Assembly: GCA_903863255.1 (NCBI GenBank)
Contig: CAIPBJ010000114.1
Span: 1-64,000, forward strand
Length of the DNA: 64,000 nt
Direction of reading: 5' to 3'
From: an uncultured Methylophilaceae bacterium
GTDB taxonomy: Bacteria; Pseudomonadota; Gammaproteobacteria; Burkholderiales; Methylophilaceae
Numbering within the stretch: the stretch's first letter is position 1; each line of letters begins with the position of its first letter. The notes beneath the pieces were generated by a model. The model saw only the letters and a program-made list of their open reading frames with translations, was not told the origin of the DNA and made no database searches. The position numbers were made by a program, and so were the translations under genes. This document shows positions 51,483 through 60,248 of the stretch, piece by piece.

Positions 51483-52492
51483 AGAGCCATTCTGGATTCA
51501 GCCTCGTTGAATTGATGGTCGCCCTTTTCCTGGGGCTCATCGTCATGAGCGCGGTCTCTTCCGTCTTTATCACCAGCAACAAAACCAATTCCGTACAAGA
51601 CAACATGGGGCGTTTGCAGGAAAACGCAAGGTTCGCACTCAGCTCGATAGAAACCGACATTCGCATGGCCGGATACCGCGGATGCCTGGGTCAGAAGGGT
51701 CCCACTTCCGCCGCTCAAACGACACCGGTGAATAACATCATCAATGGCATCAATTACAACAACAACCTGGCCAGCTCCATTCAGGGCTATTTCGCAACGG
51801 GTGGAGGGTGGGCTCCAGGACTGGATAACACGATCATCGCCGCCTTACCGGCCCCAACACCGGGAAGTGACGTCATCACCGTCCGAATGGCAGTAGGCAC
51901 GGGAACGCCTTTATCAACAGCCATGACCAGTCCAACCGTCGACATTCCGATTGCCGGTAACGTCGACAACATCACGGCCGGAGCGACCACCTTGATTGCA
52001 GACTGCACGACATCGACCGTATTTGTGGCAACCGGGGTGTCGGCAGCGACTATTTCTCACGCATCGGGCAGCAACACCACGACGAGTGTCGGCCGTTCCT
52101 TTGGAACCGACGCCGTGGTCATGCCAGTGTCGACCATCACCTACTACGTGGGGCCCAGCAACGACCTGGCAGGAGGGCAGTCACTGTTCAGGATGATAAA
52201 TGGCGGCGTGAGCCAGGAACTGGCCGACAACGTTGAGCAACTCCGGATACTCTATGGCGAGGATACCAACGGCGACATTTCCCCGGATCACTACGTCACG
52301 GCGAACAATGTGGTCAATATGCAAAACGTGATCTCAGTCAAGCTCATGCTGCTGATGCGAACACCCAGCGACAACCTGTCTGCGAATGGCCAGTTTTACA
52401 CATTCAACGGTCAGGCCGCAATCGCGCCTCCCGACAAACGTATTCGAAAAGTCTTTAGCTCGGTCATCACGATCAGAAACAGGGCAACATGA
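51479..52492 (+). CDS. pilW: Type IV pilus minor pilin PilW
   Basis: The 337-aa prepilin begins MKSHSGFSLVELMVALFLGL with Glu at +5. The PilW family marks are GRLQENARFALSSIETDIRM, AGYRGC and DNVEQLRILYGEDTNGD. It is the largest minor pilin of the operon. It overlaps pilV and pilX by four bases each. Confidence 0.92.
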   Translation: MKSHSGFSLVELMVALFLGLIVMSAVSSVFITSNKTNSVQDNMGRLQENARFALSSIETDIRMAGYRGCLGQKGPTSAAQTTPVNNIINGINYNNNLASSIQGYFATGGGWAPGLDNTIIAALPAPTPGSDVITVRMAVGTGTPLSTAMTSPTVDIPIAGNVDNITAGATTLIADCTTSTVFVATGVSAATISHASGSNTTTSVGRSFGTDAVVMPVSTITYYVGPSNDLAGGQSLFRMINGGVSQELADNVEQLRILYGEDTNGDISPDHYVTANNVVNMQNVISVKLMLLMRTPSDNLSANGQFYTFNGQAAIAPPDKRIRKVFSSVITIRNRAT

Positions 52493-53049
52493 TGCGTCAA
52501 TATGAACTTAATCCGGCTATGGGACAGCGAGGCGCTTCCTTGTTTGTCTCGTTGATCATGCTTATCGTCCTCACCCTCATGGGTATCGTGGCAATGAAGA
52601 CATCCACCCTTGAAGAAAAGATATCTTCCGGCTCCATGGACCAAAACCTTGCCTTTCAGGCAGCAGAAAGTGCCTTGCGTGATGCCGAGATCTACATCAA
52701 CGCCAATCTGACGCAATCCTCAGGCTTTAATGCTGCCTGCAATAACGGTCTGTGCCTGCCCTCCACGACGAGCACCCCGGTTTGGGATGGCATTGCAAAT
52801 TGGACAACCAGTCCATTGCCCATCGTTTTCGGAACGGCAACCGCCACGCCCGCCCTACCGGACGTCGCCATCCAACCGCGATACCTGATCGAACTTCTGC
52901 CGAATCTACCCGTAGGCGTAGGAGGAAGCGGAAAGCTGGGGGCCGGTTCAGGCCCGACAGCCGGTACCGCTTTCAGGATCACGGCCATGGGATGGGGGAA
53001 ACGCACAGGCACCCAGGTCATGCTGCAAAGCATCTATGTCAAAGTATAG
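52489..53049 (+). CDS. pilX: Type IV pilus minor pilin PilX
   Basis: The 186-aa protein has a short leader and the PilX-type hydrophobic start GASLFVSLIMLIVLTLMGIV. The conserved QAAESALRDAEIYINANL follows. It lacks the pilin Glu+5 in the usual context, as is normal for PilX. A disulphide may join CNNGLC. It ends 22 bases before the pilY1 start. Confidence 0.9.
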   Translation: MMRQYELNPAMGQRGASLFVSLIMLIVLTLMGIVAMKTSTLEEKISSGSMDQNLAFQAAESALRDAEIYINANLTQSSGFNAACNNGLCLPSTTSTPVWDGIANWTTSPLPIVFGTATATPALPDVAIQPRYLIELLPNLPVGVGGSGKLGAGSGPTAGTAFRITAMGWGKRTGTQVMLQSIYVKV

Positions 53050-53071
53050 AACGAATCTCGGAGTAAGAAAA

Positions 53072-56000
53072 ATGAATCACGCAACGATATTTCAAGGCAA
53101 GCTGAACGTGAAATACCTGGCTTTAGTCCTAATGGGAATAGTGATCGGGAATGCGCAGGCCGCTTTGCTTTCGCTGACAAACACCCCTCTTTTCCTCGTC
53201 TCGACTTCAACGCCAAACGTATTGATGATGTTCGGCAATTCCAACTCTATGGACGAAAGTGCCAACGGTGCCGCCGTAGGCAGCGCCGCGGCCACCAGCA
53301 AATCCGAGATCGCACGGAATGCCATTAAAACACTCATCACCAGCAACGCTGGTTCACTCAATATGGGCTTACTGGCTTATCAGCAGAATGCAGCCAGCCT
53401 TTGGTACTTGCACGACTCCCAATACGATGCAAGTTACAATCCCGCAAATTACGACCCGAATTACTCAGGACCTCGAAGCGGAACAACCAAGCGGTTCAGC
53501 GTACCGAATCCGACTTCAGCGGGAAACTATATCTACTTCAATGTAGACCTGCCTTTTTACAGCTCGACGAATCAGGGAATCGCATATTGTTATTCATCCA
53601 CAGCCTGTACTGATGCAACTCACGACTTTTACGGAACCAGTGGTTCTGGTTGCGTCGCTCATGAGGATCCCGTAGCAGGACCTTGGGATTCCTACAGTTG
53701 TTACAACATCAAGACGGGGGCTTCCGATGCCTCACCAGGCACAGCTGGAGCAGGTTATTCCTCAGGTGCAGGTTCAGGAACCTTTTCCCCTACCGACAGC
53801 GATCTGGGTCAGGGAATAACGGATTTTGGAAAAAGATTGAGCTGGTCCTATGTCAGCCGTGCCTGGTATAACAACACTTCGCCTGGTTTAGGTTATGTGC
53901 ATGTGCCGATCGCCTTATTAAATGCGGCACAAGTGACGGCCCTGAACAATAAACTCGCCACCTCACAGTTCGTCACCAACGCACCGACCAATCCCGCCTA
54001 CCCCTTGCAGAATTCCGGCTTATCGCCTTTGGAAGGCACCGTGCTAACTGCCAATAACTATTATAACAGCGTGGCCTTACCAGCCTCGCAAGGCGGACCC
54101 CTTCCTGCTGTTCCCAATTCCTGCGGGAAGAACTTCCTGGTACTGCTTACCGACGGATTGCCTTCCGTCACCCAAGCAGGGGTCGCTTCCTCGAACGTGG
54201 CCACCAACCTGGCTGGATTGACGACTCAGGTGACCAACCTCAGAAACTCTCCCGCATCCGTAAACACCTACATTCTGGGATTTGCACTACCATATGGTGT
54301 CAATCCAGCCCAGCTCAACAGTATCGCCGCCGCAGGAGGGACGGGGTCAGCCTATTTCGCATCGAATGCGGCCAGTCTCAACACGGCTTTTTCTAACATC
54401 ATTACCAGTATTGCAAGCCAGACGGCTTCGGCTTCTGCGGTATCAGTAAACAGTGGCTCACTGACCACGAACAGCGATCTGTTCCAGGCCAAATTCAGTT
54501 CCCTCGATTGGTCAGGCCAGCTACTAGATATCGCGCTCAATTCAAATGGTAGCCTCGGCACCACCAATTGGGATGCGGGTCAGGTGATCAATGGGCAAGC
54601 CTACGGCAACCGCGTCATCCTGACATCCAAGCCATCAACCGCTAAAGGGATACCCTTCCGTTGGCCTGCTGCACCAGCCACCCCCACCGTCACCGAGTTG
54701 GATACGTCTCAATCTTCAGCATTAAACACGTCTCCCGGCGGCATCGTCGACGGTAACGGTTCCGCTCGTCTGGATTACCTTCGTGGCAGTGCTGCCAATG
54801 AAGGGACAGGATTGATGTTCCGGTCCAGGAATACGAGTAAGCTCGGCGATATCGTTGACTCGGCTCCCAATTATGTCGGCGGTCCGGCATCCAATTATTA
54901 CACCGACCCAACTTATGCCGCATTCAGCGCAGGGTACGCTTCAAGGACGCCGATCATTTATGTGGGTGCGAACGACGGGATGCTGCACGGGTTCAATGTT
55001 TCCAATGGAACTGAAGTGCTGGGTTACGTCCCGTCCATGCTTTATTCCAAGCTCAGTCAATTGACCGGCACGGCCTATGCGCACAGCTATTTCGTGGACA
55101 GTTCACCGAATTCTGCAGACGTCGTCTACGCTGGGGGTTGGCACACCGTGCTCGTCAGCGGGATGGGATCAGGCGCGAAGGGCATATTTGCCCTTGACGT
55201 AACCGACCCGACAAAATTCTCTGAATCCAATGCCAGTACGCTGGTTAATTTCGAGTTCCCGAATGTGAATACGGCCGCAGCAGACGCGAGTGATGTGGGC
55301 TTTGTATCAGGCCAGATACCGATTGTAAAATTGAATAATGGGGTTTGGGGGGCTATCTTTGGGAATGGCTACAACAGCACCGGAACCGGTCAATCGACGC
55401 TCTTTATCGTGAACATCCAGACCGGCGCCTTGATCAGGAAGATCGCGACAGGTGTAGGAACCATCGCAACGCCCAATGCCCTTGCCAATCCTGTTGCAGT
55501 GGATACCGATGGAAATGGAACAGCCGACGTAGTCTATGCTGGCGACTTGCAAGGCAACATGTGGAAGTTTGACATATCGGGTAGCGCTTCCGGTTCATGG
55601 GGGCTCGCTTATAAGCTCTATTCGGCTGGACAGCCCATAACGGAGACCCCTGACGTTTCCATCCATCCCAATGGGGACAATATGGTCTATTTTGGAACCG
55701 GTAAATACCTCGAATCCTCCGACATCTCCAGTACGACAAGCAACACTTTCTATGGAATCTGGGATCATTTCAATACGACTGTTTCCAGCGGATTGCTTGT
55801 CCAGCAACAGGTAACAGGCACCACTTCGGATACCGGCGGCACTTTCCGGATCGTCACCCAGAACCCGGTGGATTACACCACCAAACAAGGTTGGTATATC
55901 AACCTGCCTCTAAGCGGCGAACGTTCAGTGACGGACCCTGTCGTGCGGGGAGGAAAGATCATATTCACGACACTTATCCCCAGTTCTGCCGCTTGCAGTT

Positions 56001-56320
56001 ACGGAGGATCGAGCTGGCTGATGGAACTCGACTTTCTTACTGGAGGGATGTTCACGACCCCGATACTGGATACCAACAATAGCGGTTCCGTCAATTCCGG
56101 TGACAAGACCGTGGGCGGAGTGGGATTCAGCACGATAAGCTCGGCCCCGGCAATTATCAGCGCCTTGCCGCAATCCGTTGGCAATGGGGGAGGGTCGCCA
56201 TTAAAGAACACGGAGTATAAATACCTCAACCAATCCAACGCCACGGTTCAGAAAGAGGTTGAAGCGGCTACCGGTGCACTGAGCCGCCGCACTTCATGGC
56301 GTCAACTGCCGTTTAAATAG
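53072..56320 (+). CDS. pilY1: Type IV pilus adhesin/assembly protein PilY1
   Basis: The 1082-aa protein has a signal peptide (to NAQAALL), an N-terminal vWA-like part and a C-terminal PilY1 propeller. The vWA-like part starts NVLMMFGNSNSMDES and includes NFLVLLTDGLPS; the propeller shows IIYVGANDGMLHGFNVSNG and AGDLQGNMWKFDIS. An EF-hand-like loop, DTDGNGTAD, sits before the last of these, as in the calcium site of PilY1, and DTNNSGSVNSGD is a second candidate. The first Asp of the vWA metal site is Gly here (GNSNS for DxSxS). It promotes pilus extension and adhesion. The ATG at 53072 has GGAG upstream; the frame opens at 53036 inside pilX. Confidence 0.93.
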   Translation: MNHATIFQGKLNVKYLALVLMGIVIGNAQAALLSLTNTPLFLVSTSTPNVLMMFGNSNSMDESANGAAVGSAAATSKSEIARNAIKTLITSNAGSLNMGLLAYQQNAASLWYLHDSQYDASYNPANYDPNYSGPRSGTTKRFSVPNPTSAGNYIYFNVDLPFYSSTNQGIAYCYSSTACTDATHDFYGTSGSGCVAHEDPVAGPWDSYSCYNIKTGASDASPGTAGAGYSSGAGSGTFSPTDSDLGQGITDFGKRLSWSYVSRAWYNNTSPGLGYVHVPIALLNAAQVTALNNKLATSQFVTNAPTNPAYPLQNSGLSPLEGTVLTANNYYNSVALPASQGGPLPAVPNSCGKNFLVLLTDGLPSVTQAGVASSNVATNLAGLTTQVTNLRNSPASVNTYILGFALPYGVNPAQLNSIAAAGGTGSAYFASNAASLNTAFSNIITSIASQTASASAVSVNSGSLTTNSDLFQAKFSSLDWSGQLLDIALNSNGSLGTTNWDAGQVINGQAYGNRVILTSKPSTAKGIPFRWPAAPATPTVTELDTSQSSALNTSPGGIVDGNGSARLDYLRGSAANEGTGLMFRSRNTSKLGDIVDSAPNYVGGPASNYYTDPTYAAFSAGYASRTPIIYVGANDGMLHGFNVSNGTEVLGYVPSMLYSKLSQLTGTAYAHSYFVDSSPNSADVVYAGGWHTVLVSGMGSGAKGIFALDVTDPTKFSESNASTLVNFEFPNVNTAAADASDVGFVSGQIPIVKLNNGVWGAIFGNGYNSTGTGQSTLFIVNIQTGALIRKIATGVGTIATPNALANPVAVDTDGNGTADVVYAGDLQGNMWKFDISGSASGSWGLAYKLYSAGQPITETPDVSIHPNGDNMVYFGTGKYLESSDISSTTSNTFYGIWDHFNTTVSSGLLVQQQVTGTTSDTGGTFRIVTQNPVDYTTKQGWYINLPLSGERSVTDPVVRGGKIIFTTLIPSSAACSYGGSSWLMELDFLTGGMFTTPILDTNNSGSVNSGDKTVGGVGFSTISSAPAIISALPQSVGNGGGSPLKNTEYKYLNQSNATVQKEVEAATGALSRRTSWRQLPFK

Positions 56321-56328
56321 GAGTATTC

Positions 56329-56673
56329 ATGATAAGAAAAAGATCCCGTCTGTCGAAGTTCATTTTGATTGCATCGTTGCTTGCTTTCCAATCTTCACAG
56401 GCACTAACCATTTCAAGCATGACCAAAACGGATAACCCATCAGCCTCCATTAACGGAAACCGTTCTTCCGGAGTGGTTTCAAAGATTGCTAATGGTCAGA
56501 TTGAGATCAATGCAGTAACCTACGATTTCACCTCGCAAAAACCAAAGGTGTTCGATACCAGCGGTTCTCAAATCCCATCGACTGAAATCAAGGTAGGGAT
56601 GTTCGTGAACATTCTGGTTGTCGTGAATCAAAAGAAGGCCAGCATTGTTGAATTGAAGGTGGTGAGAAAATGA
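56329..56673 (+). CDS. Small exported protein between pilY1 and pilE
   Basis: The 114-aa protein has a signal peptide (to SSQALTI) and a small beta-rich body (GVVSKIANGQIEINAVTYDF, MFVNILVVVNQKKASIVELK) that could be an OB-like barrel. In Pseudomonas aeruginosa a protein of about this size, PilY2, is encoded at this place in the operon; I see only the position and size in common. It starts eight bases after pilY1 and overlaps pilE by ATGA, so it belongs to the operon. Confidence 0.75.
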   Translation: MIRKRSRLSKFILIASLLAFQSSQALTISSMTKTDNPSASINGNRSSGVVSKIANGQIEINAVTYDFTSQKPKVFDTSGSQIPSTEIKVGMFVNILVVVNQKKASIVELKVVRK

Positions 56674-57071
56674 GACGTGAATCAGGATTTAGCTTGATCG
56701 AACTGATGATCGTGGTTGTGATCATTGGGATCCTGGCCGCGATAATCTACCCATCCTATATCAACAGCGTACAGAAAACGAATCGGGCCGATGCAAAGAA
56801 TACCATGCTGCAAGTTGCCAGCCAAGAAGAGCGCTATTACACCGAGAACCAGGTCTACGGGTCGTTGACGGCAATAGGCAATGCGACTGACCCGATACTC
56901 TCCCAAAGCGGCCATCATTCGGTAACGGTGGTAACGGCGAACGCCGGTGCCACTTACACGATCACGGCGACACCGACAAACTACACCGACTCGACCTGCG
57001 GGAATCTAACCATGACAAATACCGGGGTGACCAGCAGCACAGTCGCTGCCGCAGCCGGGGTATGCTGGTAA
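56670..57071 (+). CDS. pilE: Type IV pilus minor pilin PilE
   Basis: The 133-aa prepilin begins MRRESGFSLIELMIVVVIIG with Glu at +5, then the PilE-type IYPSYINSVQKTNRADAKNT and QVASQEERYYTENQVYG. A terminal disulphide loop is likely between the Cys of STCGNL and the last GVCW. It ends the minor-pilin operon. Confidence 0.93.
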   Translation: MRRESGFSLIELMIVVVIIGILAAIIYPSYINSVQKTNRADAKNTMLQVASQEERYYTENQVYGSLTAIGNATDPILSQSGHHSVTVVTANAGATYTITATPTNYTDSTCGNLTMTNTGVTSSTVAAAAGVCW

Positions 57072-57370
57072 TTTGCGAGGGTTGACTATCAGCCGTGACG
57101 CCATGATCCAATTCAAGGCAGCTTCTAGAATCCATTCCTATCGATCCTAGCGGAACGATTCGGACACACCCTGGAATAACCTAAACGATTCTTCAATAGC
57201 AGCAGATTACATTGACCGTACCTTTCCCCAATTGGAATCGGGTACGCCTAAAAATTCGATCCACCGACACGCAGAATTTAATTTATTATCCGATTATCAA
57301 AAATAGTTAATCGTTAACGACGGATTTCCTTCGCCGAAACGTTTAACGGATAAACCCATGGAAAACCTGC
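57072..57370. promoter_or_regulatory. Gap before the ECF sigma factor gene
   Basis: The 299-base gap contains no reading frame that I trust. Near its end are the palindrome CGTTAACG (in the 57310-57320 area) and GAAACGTTTAACGG with a GTTTA/TAAAC dyad just before the sigma gene. These could be the sigma factor's own promoter or an operator. This is a weak call. Confidence 0.3.
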
Positions 57371-57925
57371 ATGATTGAACTGGATCCGGATGCCGATCTA
57401 CTGCCTCGCATTGCGAAGGGTGAGCAATCGGCTATCCGGGAAATGGTTGCAAGGAAACTGCCACGATTGATTGCACTGGGTATGCGTATGCTGAATGACC
57501 GGGGAGATGCTGAGGATATCGCGCAAGAGACATTCATGCGGATATGGAAGCATGCAGGGGAATGGGAAACGGGGCAGGCCAAGTTCGATACCTGGATGCA
57601 CCGGGTCGCACTTAATTTGTGCTACGACAAGCTGCGTATCAGGCAAGAACCGGTTGAGGACGATACGGTCGACCAAATCGACCCTGACCTCATTCCGGAA
57701 GATCGTTTGGCACACCGACAGCAAAGCGACCAGGTCGCGTTCGCCTTGTCGATGCTGCCTACCCGTCAACGGGAGGCTTTGGTGCTGCAGTACTACCAGG
57801 AGTTTTCAAATTCCGAGGCAGCTAATTTAATGAACATCAGTGTGGACGCGCTTGAAAGCCTTCTCTCCCGAGCAAGGCGCAACATGCGAACCATGCTGAT
57901 CGAAAGCGGTTTTGTAAAAGGATAA
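57371..57925 (+). CDS. ECF-type RNA polymerase sigma factor
   Basis: The 184-aa protein has sigma-70 region 2 (DRGDAEDIAQETFMRIWKHA, ~40-95) and region 4 (MLPTRQREALVLQYYQEFSN, then EAANLMNISVDALESLLSRA, ~115-175). It has no region 1 or 3, which defines an ECF factor. Its cognate partner is likely the membrane protein encoded three bases downstream. Gene order and families recall cnrH-type metal response sigma factors. GGA lies about eight bases before the ATG. Confidence 0.92.
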   Translation: MIELDPDADLLPRIAKGEQSAIREMVARKLPRLIALGMRMLNDRGDAEDIAQETFMRIWKHAGEWETGQAKFDTWMHRVALNLCYDKLRIRQEPVEDDTVDQIDPDLIPEDRLAHRQQSDQVAFALSMLPTRQREALVLQYYQEFSNSEAANLMNISVDALESLLSRARRNMRTMLIESGFVKG

Positions 57926-57928
57926 ACC

Positions 57929-58345
57929 ATGACACTGGAACGATTTAAAAAACTGACCGAGATCTATGGGGCCAACCTTCAAAGCTGGCCAAAACAACAC
58001 AGGAACGAAATAAACCAGCTCTCCGAAACCAATTTTGCACAACTTCGAGAGATACTGGACTCGGAAGCCAAGCTGGATGCCTTGCTCGACAGCCACCGGA
58101 TCATGCCGCCGGATCGGGCTTTTTTTGATCAACTGGTCGCGAGCGCCCCGCAAGCGACAAGAAAACATGAACGATCATGGTATTGGCTCACAGGGGTCTC
58201 CTTTGCCGGAATAGGTCTGGCAAGCGCGCTCGCAGGCGCATTCTGCATCTCGCTCTGTATCTCCGCCTTGATGACACAGCCTGCCGAAGGAACAGGCACG
58301 ACTTCCGAACTGATCGATTTCGAACACGAATGGATCGCATCATGA
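57929..58345 (+). CDS. Membrane protein, probable anti-sigma partner
   Basis: The 138-aa protein has a cytoplasmic N-terminal helical region (FKKLTEIYGANLQSWPKQHR) and one membrane helix (~90-113; SFAGIGLASALAGAFCISLC), ending in a short periplasmic tail. I do not recognise the family. It lies directly after an ECF sigma gene and overlaps the metal-sensor-like gene by ATGA, the position of CnrY-type anti-sigma factors. The anti-sigma role is inferred from context. Confidence 0.7.
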   Translation: MTLERFKKLTEIYGANLQSWPKQHRNEINQLSETNFAQLREILDSEAKLDALLDSHRIMPPDRAFFDQLVASAPQATRKHERSWYWLTGVSFAGIGLASALAGAFCISLCISALMTQPAEGTGTTSELIDFEHEWIAS

Positions 58346-58827
58346 ACGCACAAAAACTCAAATTATTTCTGATTGGATCGGTATTGATCAACATTTTCCT
58401 GCTAGGTGGGATACTGGGTGGGGCCTACCTGTTATTCTGGGCAGATCAGGCACCTTTATCGGGCAAGGCGACGCCCCATGCCCTTCGTTTTGCCGCAAAG
58501 GGTCTGTCGGAAGAAAGGCAGCGAACTTTTTTCAAGGCGTTGCGCGAAACAAGGCGGGATGCCAGACCCATCATAGAAACTGCCAAGGCTTCCAGGATCG
58601 AAGTCAGGCAATTGATCGGGGCGCCCACATTCGATCGTGCTGCTGTAGTCGAGGCGATCAGGCAAACACGGGAGGCCGACATTGCGGTTCGCATGCGGAT
58701 CGAGAACACACTCGTTGATTTTGCCGAGAGCCTGACACCCGAAGAACGCCAGAAACTGGCCATCGGACTTGAAGACAACGGCCCACTGCGGCAGCAGCCG
58801 GAACAAAAGAAACCCGCTGGACAATGA
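58342..58827 (+). CDS. Periplasmic metal-sensor-like (CnrX/Spy-like) protein
   Basis: The 161-aa protein has one N-terminal membrane helix (LFLIGSVLINIFLLGGILGG) and a helical periplasmic domain (GLSEERQRTFFKALRETRRD, FDRAAVVEAIRQTREADIAV). This is the heavy-metal-resistance/Spy-like fold and resembles CnrX/ZraP-type proteins. It may hold a metal or sense envelope stress and control the ECF sigma factor. I see few His, Met or Cys that would clearly bind metal, so the ligand is doubtful. The longer open frame from 58177 overlaps the previous gene in another frame and is not used. Confidence 0.75.
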   Translation: MNAQKLKLFLIGSVLINIFLLGGILGGAYLLFWADQAPLSGKATPHALRFAAKGLSEERQRTFFKALRETRRDARPIIETAKASRIEVRQLIGAPTFDRAAVVEAIRQTREADIAVRMRIENTLVDFAESLTPEERQKLAIGLEDNGPLRQQPEQKKPAGQ

Positions 58828-58849
58828 TAAAGCATCGATTGGAGTGATG

Positions 58850-60244
58850 ATGACCAATGCAATCAACATGAGCCCTGCTGCCATTGCAATTAACCGCTTT
58901 GGTTTAGGTGCGACACTTAATGATCCATTACCGGGCGACCCTAAGAATTACCTTTTCGACCAATTTGGTCAATTCCAGGTCTTGCCAAGTCCACTTGCCA
59001 AGCTACCCAGAACTTCGGAACTAATGACCGAATATTCAAAAAATCTGCTTGAAATGCGAAATGCCGACCAGGATGAAAAGAAAAACACTCAGCGTATCCT
59101 TCGAAAGGACTCCCGCGACGACTATGTGTCTGCTGTCAGGGCACGGGCCGAGTCCGCCCTTGTCACCCCCACCCCTTTTGTTGAAAGACTGGTTCATTTC
59201 TGGTCGAATCATTTTGCAATCTCCGTCGAAAAGCCTGCCGTGGCAAATTTTGCTGGCGCCTTTGAATTCGAGGCCATCCGTCCTTTTGTTCTTGGCAATT
59301 TCAGGGACATGCTCTTTGCCGTCGAGACCCATCCTGCCATGCTCATCTACCTTGACCAGGTCCGATCGATTGGACCGGACAGCCAGGCTGCCATTCGGGC
59401 AGCCGCAAGAGACCCGGATAAAAAACATGGCCTGAATGAGAACCTCGCAAGGGAAATCATGGAACTTCATACCCTTGGTGTCAGAAGTGGCTATACCCAA
59501 ACCGATGTCACAGAGTTCGCTCGCGCCCTCACCGGCTGGAGCTTGAGCGGGATCGGGAGGGATCGCAACAATGAATCCCCAGCCAGCGGATTCCTCTTTC
59601 GTCCGAATCTTCACGAGCCCGGCGATCGAAGCATCATGGGGAAGACTTACAGCCAGAATGGAAGAGCACAAGGGGAAGCGATACTCAGGGACTTGTCGAT
59701 CGCGCCAGCGACCGCGAAACACATCGCTACCAAGCTCGCAAGGCATTTCGTAAGTGACACGCCGTCTCCCGGTCTGGTGGACAGACTCACGAATGCCTTT
59801 CTGGAAAACGACGGCGAACTCAAAAGTGTCTATAAGGCGCTCATCCATTCACCGGAAAGCTGGTCCCCTGCCCCGGTAAAGTTCAAGACCCCTTGGGAAT
59901 GGTTGATCTCGGCATTAAGAGGGCTTGGCCGACAGGACCTCGAGGGCATCAATATCGTTCAGTTATTGAACCAACTGGGTCAGCCGACCTGGCGACCTGG
60001 ATCGCCAGCCGGTTTCGATGATATCGCTGACACCTGGGCAGCACCCAATGCCTTATTGCGCCGTGTGGAGGTGGCGCAACGCATAGCGGGCCCCTTAGGT
60101 GACAAGCTGGATGCGAGAACCATCGGTGACAAGCTTTTACTGGGTTCAATCAGTAAAGAAACCCAGACAGCCATTAGCCGATCCGAAAGTGCCTCTACCG
60201 GATTGGCACTGCTTCTTGTTTCACCGGAATTTTTAAGGAGATGA
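58850..60244 (+). CDS. DUF1800 family protein
   Basis: The 464-aa protein is of the DUF1800 family, marked by AINRFGLGA near the start, RLVHFWSNHFAIS, LNENLAREIMELHTLGV and YTQTDVTEFARALTGWSL. Its function is unknown; the family often sits beside DUF1501 genes, as here. No classic signal peptide is visible. The ATG at 58850-58852 follows GGAG by five bases; another ATG lies directly before it. The frame opens inside the metal-sensor gene at 58769. The sigma factor genes upstream may control it. Confidence 0.88.
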   Translation: MTNAINMSPAAIAINRFGLGATLNDPLPGDPKNYLFDQFGQFQVLPSPLAKLPRTSELMTEYSKNLLEMRNADQDEKKNTQRILRKDSRDDYVSAVRARAESALVTPTPFVERLVHFWSNHFAISVEKPAVANFAGAFEFEAIRPFVLGNFRDMLFAVETHPAMLIYLDQVRSIGPDSQAAIRAAARDPDKKHGLNENLAREIMELHTLGVRSGYTQTDVTEFARALTGWSLSGIGRDRNNESPASGFLFRPNLHEPGDRSIMGKTYSQNGRAQGEAILRDLSIAPATAKHIATKLARHFVSDTPSPGLVDRLTNAFLENDGELKSVYKALIHSPESWSPAPVKFKTPWEWLISALRGLGRQDLEGINIVQLLNQLGQPTWRPGSPAGFDDIADTWAAPNALLRRVEVAQRIAGPLGDKLDARTIGDKLLLGSISKETQTAISRSESASTGLALLLVSPEFLRR

Positions 60245-60248
60245 CTTT

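Noticed and set aside
58177-58341. Upstream extension of the metal-sensor-like gene
   Set aside because: It overlaps the anti-sigma-like gene in another frame; the ATG at 58342 overlaps that gene's stop and begins a membrane helix, as expected for a coupled gene.
59036-59848. 270-aa open frame on the minus strand
   Set aside because: It is antisense to the well-supported DUF1800 gene and shows no domain or start signal.
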